Shown in pieces: positions 1 through 7,100 of a DNA stretch of 10,595 nt. The stretch is from Fervidibacter sp032160945 (lineage in GTDB: Bacteria > Armatimonadota > Fervidibacteria > Fervidibacterales > Fervidibacteraceae). Location: the NCBI GenBank assembly GCA_032160945.1, contig JAVHTL010000119.1. One strand, written 5' to 3'. The position numbers and the translations under genes were made by a program. Each line of letters starts with the position of its first letter. Within the stretch, counting starts at the first letter, position 1. The notes beneath the pieces are model-generated. The model had not been told where the DNA came from, did not search any database, and was given only the letters and a program-made list of their open reading frames with translations.

Positions 1-294
1 AACAAGTTGATATTCTTCGCGGCGGATGGGCAGAAGGAAGGGCGAAAGCGCTTTTTGACCTATGCCAGAACTTTCCAAAATCAACGCTTGGTGGAACAAG
101 CGAAACAGAGGCAAGCGGCCCGGGCGCTCAAGGCATGGAGGGTCAATTTCCGCAGGTTCCACACATTCAAAGGGAGTGATCAGCCAGAAAGTCAGTTCAG
201 GGTCGTCCAGAGATTGGACCTTAAGTCTGTAGCCGCTCCCAGCGGGCCCGCCTTCAACGACCCTACACTTTGCGCCCCGAGCCCAAACCGTCAT
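1..294 (-). CDS. SNF2/RapA-like helicase, N-terminal fragment (runs off left edge)
   Basis: Open minus-strand frame of 98 codons from an ATG at 294-292 to the window edge, with no stop. The peptide begins MTVWARGAKCRVVEGG, a compact beta-rich start (VWARG, RVVE, YRLKVQSLDDP, WLITPFE). It continues through LERPGRLPLFRLFHQA (about residues 55-70) and ends in ALSPFLLPIRREEYQLV. From memory, the pattern Pf-x-IR-x-EEYQLV sits just before the Walker A motif of SNF2/RapA-type helicases, so the ATPase core would lie outside the window. The fold and substrate are therefore inferred, not seen. A TGA stop lies in frame at about 324-322. A TTG at 309-307 with purine-rich sequence upstream is an alternative start, since the ATG lacks a well-spaced SD. 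GC is in the mid-50s, against the low to mid 40s in the right-hand operon. It could instead be a truncated remnant; the window cannot tell. Confidence 0.7.
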   Translation of the reverse strand, partial: MTVWARGAKCRVVEGGPAGSGYRLKVQSLDDPELTFWLITPFECVEPAEIDPPCLERPGRLPLFRLFHQALILESSGIGQKALSPFLLPIRREEYQLV

Positions 295-359
295 CCCAAC
301 TGCAAACAACCGCCCTCACCGCCTTCCTTTCCTGCGATCTTCGCGCAAGTCCGGTCTTA

Positions 360-388
360 ATTCTAAAGACAAGCCGCAAAGTTGGAAA
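360..388 (-). promoter_or_regulatory. Candidate sigma-70-type promoter for the left-edge gene
   Basis: On the minus strand, TTTCCA (388-383) and TAGAAT (365-360) are separated by 17 bases. They match the -35 consensus at 4 of 6 and the -10 consensus at 5 of 6 positions. Transcription would begin near 353, giving a leader of about 60 bases before the ATG at 294. The position fits the gene it precedes, but a match of this quality also occurs by chance, so the call is tentative. Confidence 0.35.
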
Positions 389-1114
389 GGATTGCATGAA
401 CTTTAAAGTAAGTGCCCCTAACAGCGATAATCCCCGTCCATTTACCAACCTGTCACTTTCCTTCATACAGCGGACCGATCCGTTCTTTCTCCCCACACGA
501 TGTAACTTCGCGCCCATTAAACTTATTCCGGTAACCTTCCAACAATCCCAGTGCGCCTTTCATACCAAAGCTTCCCCTCGCGCTTATAGCGTACAACATT
601 GCAAAGCAATAATTTACCACAACCACGACGCGCAGCACGTTCCACATTCGCTACAGGCGCTGGAACATCAATGACCCCGACAACCGCGTCTGCGAGACTT
701 TTTTACAATTTTCCACGTATATCAGCGCGCCTCACTCAGATCACACTGGCCACGATACATGCTTCCGACTTTGGCCGCGCAGCGCCAACTTTATACATAG
801 TTATGCCCCTATCACCCATTACTTCGCTGGACATCATGTCTGCACGATCGCAAAAGCGCTTACTTCATAAACAAATATTGACCCCACGCGTACCTGTCAC
901 TTGCATATTCACTTTTCACAACGCTTCGCACTTGCTCCGGCTTACCACAACATCAACGTAACTCTAACACTCGACCTTGCATACCCCACTATGGGCAAAC
1001 TCCTCTCCTTATGTATCTATATGTCGCTACCAGCATGTGTCACGAGCACACCAAGCGCTTCCATCCCACCACCCTTCTTGAGCTGCAAGAAACCGTGACA
1101 TGAATACGACGTTT

Positions 1115-1136
1115 AAAAAAAAATAACCCATCGGTT
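1115..1136 (-). terminator. Weak intrinsic terminator
   Basis: Read on the minus strand, AACC-GATG-GGTT is followed by A and then nine T residues. The stem has only four base pairs, so the hairpin is weak, but the T tract is long and unique in this spacer. It faces transcripts coming leftward from the five-gene operon and would shield the left-edge gene from readthrough. On the plus strand the same site has an A tract before the stem and five T after it, so it could act weakly in both directions. Confidence 0.3.
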
Positions 1137-1653
1137 TTTGGGAAGCGACGTCATGACTGAGCATGCTGCCATTCACGCCGTAGCAAACCTAGAAGATTGC
1201 ACGAGTGCACGCACGATCCCCACAGCTGACAGCCTTGTAACAACTATTAAGACTTAAAATACCAATTTCCCGGCTACGGAATACAGACGTGTGAACAAGG
1301 AAAAAAGAACCCTCCGGACATTTCACCCAAAAAACCAGACCGGGCGTGGTGCATACCTCTGTAAAGATAGACGAAAAAAGGACACGCGTGCGCCTTAACA
1401 AACAATCACTCGCAAAACACGTGAGAATCGAAGGCAAGAAAATAAAACATATTTCTCCTACCTGACCTACGATGGGGCGGCGAATTCAAGCATGACAAGC
1501 TCGCTGCATGAGTTTAGGATGGACATACCGAATGCTTATAAGCGGGCCACGCACTGCTCTCTCAAATAATTCTGTTCACGCCGTAAGGAGGCTGAAGCAA
1601 CTAGCCCATTGTGTGCGTAACATCGAGACCGCGAGCGTTTGTCCTACCTGGTC

Positions 1654-1682
1654 TTAAGTGTATTGTGACAAAGTGTTATAAT
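1654..1682 (+). promoter_or_regulatory. Orphan extended -10 promoter
   Basis: A perfect TATAAT (1677-1682) is preceded by TGT, giving the extended -10 form TGnTATAAT. A poor -35 candidate (TTAAGT, 1654-1659, 3 of 6 matches) lies 17 bases upstream; extended -10 sites can work without a good -35. It points rightward, against every gene in the window, and no frame of useful length follows. If active, it would make a non-coding or antisense RNA starting near 1689. Just downstream are a hairpin (CTGCTT/AGGCAG arms, 1767-1784) and an enclosing 6-bp pair GTACCA/TGGTAC (1732-1737, 1792-1797). Confidence 0.3.
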
Positions 1683-1889
1683 GGGTACGCAGTGCAACTC
1701 AGCGAAGGCGGGATTGAAAAAATGTTTTTGAGTACCACTTCATCATGAACTCTGGCATGTACTTTGCTGCTTGTAGGAAGGCAGTTAAGTTTGGTACACC
1801 ATCTGCCTACACCGAGCTCGTTCAAGTAATTTTTGAGCAACAAGAGCCAGGTTTTCGTTTCGGGTATTCTTATTAGGGCGAATCATTTG

Positions 1890-2048
1890 TTAATTGTAAC
1901 GGGTGGCTAAGCGTGAAGAAGCGCGAAAGCAGAACTTATGTTCAGGGTATGTTTCAGTCACGAACTCGACTATGAGTTTCCAGAGGGCGTCGGGCTCACC
2001 GATAAGCCTTACTTCGCCTACCTCCCGGCTCTATCTTCTTGACTGCAT
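1890..2048 (-). pseudogene. Short protein-like frame with an in-frame TAG, possible gene remnant
   Basis: From an ATG at 2048-2046 the frame reads MQSRR, meets TAG at 2033-2031, then runs 46 codons to TAA at 1892-1890. The peptide after the TAG looks like a strand-helix-strand unit: GEVRLIGEPDAL, then LWKLIVEFVTETYPE, then HKFCFR. Codons there lean towards G or A in the first position, as real genes do. I do not recognise the family. Stop density in this frame and its surroundings is about what random DNA gives, so chance is a serious alternative. A further 33-codon ATG frame (1886-1785, starting MIRPNKNTRNENLAL) follows in the same phase after 3 bases. Confidence 0.2.
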
Positions 2049-2309
2049 GGTCCTAAGAGTTTTGGCGTTCTAAGACGCAATCGTGCGGCAACGTGCCGGT
2101 TGACCCTTCTGGGCGATGGTCCAGTTCAGCGCCTGTTCTACATAGGCGTTCACAGTTCAAAAGATGCACCGAATAGAAAGGCGACACAAGTCATTGTGCG
2201 GCTACCAAAGAACAAAGTAAAGCAAAACAACCTGGCCGAAACTCCTTCATGATAGCTCGCCCCAAAGATCTCGCCTTAACCCCGACCATCTTTTGCACTT
2301 CACCGACCT

Positions 2310-2325
2310 CCCTCAAGTTTGAGGG
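2310..2325. repeat. Perfect inverted repeat over the stop codon of the last operon gene
   Basis: CCCTCAA-GT-TTGAGGG: 7-base arms with a 2-base centre. The TGA stop of the small basic protein (2315-2313) lies within it. No T tract follows on the minus strand, so it is not a classical Rho-independent terminator. It could be an mRNA 3'-end stabilising hairpin or a protein binding site. Confidence 0.4.
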
Positions 2326-2771
2326 TTCTCTATCCTTCCTTCATCTGACGCTGATTGCTCACTTGCCACGCTTATCCTTGGCGGGCGCGTAAAAGTCGGG
2401 CGAGAGATAGCCTTACCCACTGCCAGGAGTTGAATGAGTTGTTCAGCAACCTTATCCTTTGAACCTTTGCGGTCAACAGGTAAATTGTTTGCTTTAACGA
2501 AGGCTCTCAAGAACGGTTTAGTGTGCTTCTTAACGAACTCAAAAGCCGCGCTGTGACCACGCTGAAGGTATTCACTCTCCAGTTGCTTCCACAATTCCTT
2601 CATCTCATCTTCAGGCCTTTGTGATGATTGAACCGATTTCCTAACTTTTTGCCTCTTAGGCAAGGGTGGTTGTTGGTCGTTCAGTAATCTAGTTATCTGT
2701 CCCTTGAGTGATGCTAAATCTTGTTCCATGCGCTCTGCGATGTCCATAAGGCACTTCAGAACCTCTTTCAT
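2313..2771 (-). CDS. Small basic coiled-coil protein with SAP-like tail, likely ParA partner
   Basis: 152 residues. The N-terminal 35 or so residues form a heptad-like helix (MKEVLKCLMDIAERMEQDL onward), suited to dimerisation. A basic linker PPLPKRQKVRKS (about 41-52) follows, then a charged helix. A compact segment at about 93-120 (FLRAFVKANNLPVDRKGSKD, then KVAEQLIQLL) resembles SAP-type or Rho-N-like DNA-binding helices. The tail (from about 125) is Ser/Thr/Pro-rich and likely disordered. The SD AAGGAG lies in the last codons of the upstream ParA gene, about ten bases before this ATG, so the two are probably translationally coupled. ParA genes are commonly paired with a small DNA-binding adaptor that activates their ATPase, which is the role I infer. 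No ParB-type, ribbon-helix-helix or nuclease motif is visible. The family is not recognised. Confidence 0.7.
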   Translation of the reverse strand: MKEVLKCLMDIAERMEQDLASLKGQITRLLNDQQPPLPKRQKVRKSVQSSQRPEDEMKELWKQLESEYLQRGHSAAFEFVKKHTKPFLRAFVKANNLPVDRKGSKDKVAEQLIQLLAVGKAISRPTFTRPPRISVASEQSASDEGRIENPQT

Positions 2772-2778
2772 TTGCCAA

Positions 2779-3663
2779 TCACTCCTTTAGCAAGTTTTCA
2801 ATTTCACGCAACAGGTCGGAGATAATTTGGGCAAATTCAAGGGGGATTACACCACCTCTCGGGATGCTTCGCTTAATATCAACCCCCTCTCGGACAAAAG
2901 TGTTCAAAGGTTCTACTTTCAATCCCTCAGCGCTCCAATCTCTGCACACTTTCTTTACCTCTTCCCAGTAGCGGCAAGTTTCTGAAGTGAAACTCCCTTT
3001 GTAAGTGCGGGCACGCTTCATGAAAACTGCCACTTTGGGTAGCGGATGTGGCGATAGAACTAATGTCAAACCATCAAGCAGAATGTTCAAACCCCGTGCA
3101 GCGAAAACATCGGGATTGACCGGCACGAGCATCAAATCACAGTTGGTTAGGATTGAATAAGAAAGGTAGGAAAAGGATGGCGGGCAATCAAAGAAGCAAT
3201 AACCGAACTGGGGTAGGAAACTCGCCCTTGATAACTTCCTCAGGAAAGCGGGAATAAACCCTTGCATCGCATCACGGCTAAACACCTCAAGGATTGTCCA
3301 GTAAAGGTCGGGTGTGGAGGGGATGAACCAAAGAGTGTCGGCGAACTTGTAAACAACGAAGTTATCAATGGGAAAATCAAATCGCCCCGACGCATCGGTG
3401 AACTTCTCAATTGCATTGAAAAGGGTTTTGTTCTTTGCTTTGTGTTGCTCATACCAACTCTCAAACTCCCTACTATACCATTTTCCAGTTTCCTCTGCCA
3501 ATTCCACAGCGGTTGTTAGGCTCATTTGGGCATCTGAATCTACAACCAACACGCAATCGTTTTGTGCTGCGCAGCGGGCTAAGAGCCATGTAGGGGTTGT
3601 TTTGCCAACGCCACCCTTGAAGTTTATAGTGGCGATAATCCTCATCGTTTGTTCCAATGGCAT
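2779..3663 (-). CDS. parA: ParA/Soj-family ATPase
   Basis: 294 residues, usual length for the family. A deviant Walker A KGGVGKTT at 16-23 carries the signature lysine (K16) of the ParA/MinD group. Walker A' is DSDAQ at 42-46. Walker B is FFDCPPS at 157-163, followed by LMLVPVNPDVFAARGL, the usual strand and helix. Such ATPases dimerise on ATP, bind DNA non-specifically and position plasmids, chromosome origins or protein assemblies. Two starts are possible. ATG 3663 has the SD GAGGTGG seven bases upstream, whereas ATG 3645 (starting MRIIATINFKGG) has none, so 3663 is chosen. It begins 16 bases after the cyclotransferase gene and ends 7 bases before the small basic gene. Pro24 right after the P-loop is unusual, since Thr or Ser is more common there. 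Its place behind a methyltransferase gene suggests a plasmid or integrative-element module, or a dedicated part of the defence locus. Confidence 0.92.
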   Translation of the reverse strand: MPLEQTMRIIATINFKGGVGKTTPTWLLARCAAQNDCVLVVDSDAQMSLTTAVELAEETGKWYSREFESWYEQHKAKNKTLFNAIEKFTDASGRFDFPIDNFVVYKFADTLWFIPSTPDLYWTILEVFSRDAMQGFIPAFLRKLSRASFLPQFGYCFFDCPPSFSYLSYSILTNCDLMLVPVNPDVFAARGLNILLDGLTLVLSPHPLPKVAVFMKRARTYKGSFTSETCRYWEEVKKVCRDWSAEGLKVEPLNTFVREGVDIKRSIPRGGVIPLEFAQIISDLLREIENLLKE

Positions 3664-3679
3664 TCGGTTTCCACCTCGT

Positions 3680-4132
3680 TCAATCTGAACTTTTGTATCG
3701 GCTTATCCTCTCTACATATTCACACGGCAATCCGCAATCTTTTGCACCTTGTAGTAAGGTGTCCAAGTAATCCGGCGATGGTTTCCCTTGCCTTTGCGGT
3801 CCTCTCACGTAGACATAAGCAATGTAGCAATTTCCATCATCGTCATAAACTTGGAGTTCTCGCGTATTGTAATGCATAGAGTATCCCTCGCGTTCATCTA
3901 ACTCCCTGAAGCATTCTTCGGTGACTTCAAATAACCCTCCCCAAACCATTTCTCCTTCGCCTTCGCTTTCAACCACATTGGCTACCGCACCTTCTTACCT
4001 TTTGGAGTATCCATCAAAAACCAATTTATAGCCTGGCAAGTAGGCTCTTTTAAAGAAGCGCCAACCTTTGCCACATCTATCCCTCATTTGCGAGCGCTTC
4101 ATGTTAGAGCCATAGGAAAAATAAAGTGGCAT
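3680..4132 (-). pseudogene. Gamma-glutamylcyclotransferase-like (AIG2/GGCT fold) gene split by an in-frame TAA
   Basis: The ATG at 4132-4130 follows a G-rich SD (GGGGGTGG) by about five bases and opens MPLYFSYGSNMKRSQM. This is the hallmark GGCT start with the YGSN substrate-loop motif (residues 7-10). After FDGYSKR (residue 45) comes TAA at 3997-3995. The same frame then continues EGAVANVVESEGEGEMVWGG, and on through LDEREGY, whose second Glu (82) aligns with the catalytic acid of the family, to a TGA at 3682-3680. Read through, the protein would be 150 residues, the family's normal size, with no gap or frameshift. So a single codon separates two halves that are each well conserved. Options are a recent nonsense mutation, a sequence error, readthrough, or restart at GTG 3976. 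GGCT-fold enzymes cyclise gamma-glutamyl groups to 5-oxoproline. Some relatives act on other gamma-glutamyl substrates; the substrate here is unknown. It sits 43 bases after the methyltransferase and 16 before parA. Confidence 0.85.
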
Positions 4133-4175
4133 AATTCCACCCCCGTAACTAATTGCAACATTCTCACCACTTCGT

Positions 4176-7100
4176 TCAATGTTCAACGCTTCTTGCCCTA
4201 ACAAGGCGCATCTTTACGAGTTCGGCAACGGCTTGGTAAACTTGCAAGCGCTCTTCATCGGTTAAGCCTAAAACATCAAAAACAACGCTGTCTAACTCAA
4301 AGCGGTCTGGTGAGGCTTTTTGAACTTGCTCCAGCGTCAGCGCTTCAGGGTTCACATCCTCGTATGGATGCTCGGGATGCTTACACCCACGCTGACGGCA
4401 CAAAACAAAACCTAACTCTTCAAAGATGCTTTTCACTTCACGCTGTGCCATCTGCTCAAAGGCAGAAAGGAGGCGACTCTGCTGTGAGAGTAAAAAGATA
4501 GTGGGATCTAAGATAAGCAAACTATTGATTTCGGGACCGTAAAGGTAAGCCACGCCTATTCCATAGGTCTTACGGGCAAATATATCTGCTACTAATGCCG
4601 TTAGGGTGGAATTAAGCAAAGCAACCACAATCGGTAGGATGTAGTAACTCTGTTTCAAATGGCCGACAAAAAACACATCGCCAACAAGAAAATCACCACT
4701 TCCCAAAAATACAAAGCGTTCACCAATAAAGCGGTTAGAAATGAAATCTGGTTGTTGTTGCTTCGGTAAGGCATACCAAATGTCACGATTATGCAAACTG
4801 GGCACTTTAGGTAATAAGCATTTACCACCATGTTTGAGTTTCACTTGGTATTTAGCCCCCCACTGGATGTAGGCTAAAGCATATGTATATTTTTTATAGA
4901 GAAGTTCTATTTCACTAAAATAGCACACAAAGGCGCAATATTTAAATCTTTCTGGATGAGGACAAATAAAAGGTGCTTCCTTTAGTGAAAACAGGATGGG
5001 CTTTAGAAATGCTGCTTCAATTTCTCCTTCCCAACCTGCGCCGTTTTTAACTTTCACAGGGGCTTTAGGGTTTCTCTGGGAAAGTTTTGCCACTTCGGCA
5101 ACTGTCATCCCTACGGGCTCAAGGTAGAAGAACTCATTTGCGCCTGTCGTGATGCCACGCCGCACCTCAGCGATATCTCCCAATCGCACCAGTTTTCCTT
5201 TGCCCTTTTCCAAAATCGTGAAGAAAATGTCAGGTGCTCTGAGGTATTTTCCGCCAATTTTGTTTCCGACATATTTCAACTGGCTCAAATCACCAACCCC
5301 TTCCATTGTTCGCTGGTCTTGCTCGCCTTCTTCAGGTTCTTCCACACCTTCCAAGTAAAGTTCCCGTTGAGTTTTCGGCGTCACACGATAATCGGTCTTT
5401 TGAGTTCTCTCTTTCGCTTCAAAGATTTCCTCAAAGGCAACTGCAAAAAGTTCGGGCGAAAGGTCATCAAAGGGGATTCTGAAAGCAACGAACCTAACCT
5501 CGTTATCCCAAACATCTTCGCCTTCACTTGCTCTAACAGCGAGCGTGATTACGGTGTTGATGTCGCTTTGGGCGAAAGTTCGTTTTGCGAGGTTATCTAT
5601 GGTCATAATCCAGCGAGTTTTGCTCAGCAGGAACTTTTGAACTGCCTTACCGTAGTCCACATCCAACCATGCGTTGGAAGTTACGAGGCAAAGAACACCT
5701 TTTGGTTTCAGCAACGCAGTGCCGACAAAAAAGAATGGAACATAAAGGTCGGCTCGTCCAGGAACTTCAACGGTGTTGCCCCAAAGTGCCTCAATGTTTC
5801 TTTTGATGGCTTCTTTGTAATCGGTGGGGCTCAAAGGGGTTGGCGGTTTAATCTTTTCCTGCCGCACATAAGGCGGGTTCATAATCACGATATCAAACCC
5901 CTGCTCGTTGCCGTTTGAATTCAAGAAAACTTCAGGGAAAGCGACCTCCCAAAGAAAGAGCGGGATAGGTTCACCCTTATGCAACTTCTTTCGTTGATTT
6001 TGCATTTGTTGGGCAAGTTGCTCCAAATCTGCCAACCTATACTGAAGAGTTTGCCGCTGCCTTGCACTTGCACTCAACAACTTTCTTAGGGTTTGTTCCT
6101 TTTCACCTTCGACTTGCTTGAGAGCGCTTTCCAGCAGTTGCGCGACAATTTTCCGTTCCTTTTGTAAAATTTCCTGTTCCTTCTTAGCCAGTTGAAGTGG
6201 TGGTATCTTCTCCAGTGCTTTCTGTTCTTCAACAAGTTTCTTCAGTTCAGCATGAACTGGAAGACGGGCTGCCGCTTGTTTGCGAAGGATAATGGGGAAA
6301 GGAATTTGCGGAACTTCTTGAACTATGCTATCCCCGACACGGACACGGAAGTCCAAGTTGGGCAGAATTGGTTCCGCCTTTTCCTTTGCTTTTACGACCG
6401 CTTCATCAGGCACATCCACAAGCAACGAAAGGAACAGGCGCAGTTCGCAAGCCCTAACAGCCCAATCCTTCACATCCACACCGTAGAGGTTATTGAGGAT
6501 AAGTTTGCGTTTGAGTTCAAATCGGTTGTATCGCTTGCATTTCAACGATTCCGCTAGCGCATCAAGCAACTCGCAGAGAACATTTAACATCCCAACGAGG
6601 AAAGAGCCTGATCCGACAGCAGGGTCGACAACTTTGCACTCTTTGAGGGCTCGCTCCAGTGCTCTTTTCTCAGCATCACTAAAAGGCTGGAGTCTTGCAG
6701 GGTCATAACGTGAAAACACAAAAAGGTCATAAGGTGAAAACACAAAGTGGAACAATCGTTTGCGGTCAAAGTTCCACCTTTGGTGCAAGTATTCCACGAT
6801 GCTCAATCTGCACATCATATCAACTTCAAGGCGGGGTGTATAGAAGATGCCTGCTTTCCCTCGTTCCTCCTCAGCGATTAGGCTTTCGTAAACTTTGCCC
6901 AACATTTCTGGGTCAACAGCCATCTCTTCATCGTATGGTCGGCTTTCATCAACGGTGAAGTTATAGCGCTCCAAAAGTTTGGGTTCGCGGTCTGGGTCCT
7001 CGCCGAACAGTAATGAAGAGAAAACATCGTCAGGCACACGATAACCGTAAGTGTCGGGTTCTAACACGGCAAATAAGCCGCCATTGAGGTAGGGCATGGT

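Larger units (their letters stand above)
295..2312. other. About 2 kb gene-poor spacer with strong strand asymmetry
   Basis: No frame here has a protein I recognise, and from about 1440 to 2310 no complete frame reaches 60 codons. I saw no tRNA, rRNA, CRISPR, terminal inverted repeat or transposase. The frames that exist at 300-1100 are cysteine-, serine- or proline-rich translations typical of skewed non-coding DNA. Composition changes along it. At 901-1020 C outnumbers G by roughly 3 to 1 on the plus strand. Around 1230-1450 A dominates. At 1681-1740 G exceeds C by roughly 17 to 10. Separate entries cover the promoter, terminator and short frame that lie inside it. It may be a regulatory or replication region, a structured-RNA locus, or decayed genes. 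Confidence 0.6.

Noticed and set aside
7..360. 117-codon plus-strand frame at the left edge
   Set aside because: It is antisense to the minus-strand helicase N-terminus, whose peptide is far more protein-like; the plus-strand product is rich in Pro, Ser and Arg with no motif.
680..930. DnaA-box-like stretch (TTTTCCACG) near 707 and a related TTTTCACAA near 912
   Set aside because: Only isolated imperfect matches with no cluster or AT-rich unwinding element, so no origin can be called.
599..1098. Two overlapping plus-strand frames of 120 and 65 codons
   Set aside because: Both are Thr/Ser/Pro-rich translations of the C-rich stretch, lack SD sites, and resemble no protein I know.
1189..1437. 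82-codon minus-strand frame
   Set aside because: Its Phe/Leu/Ser/Cys-rich product is what the complement of A-rich DNA gives; no SD site and no recognisable motif.
1171..1584. Repeated 11-mer TTCACGCCGTA (near 1172 and 1574)
   Set aside because: Matches of this length are expected by chance in 10 kb; flanks differ and no third copy was seen.
3995..4204. Longer cyclotransferase start at 4204 inside the methyltransferase gene
   Set aside because: The family begins at MPLYFSYGSN (4132), which has a G-rich SD; the extra 24 residues are antigenless filler from the overlapping gene.
5319..5918. 199-codon plus-strand frame inside the methyltransferase gene
   Set aside because: Shadow of the methyltransferase coding strand, including the NPPY region; no motif of its own.
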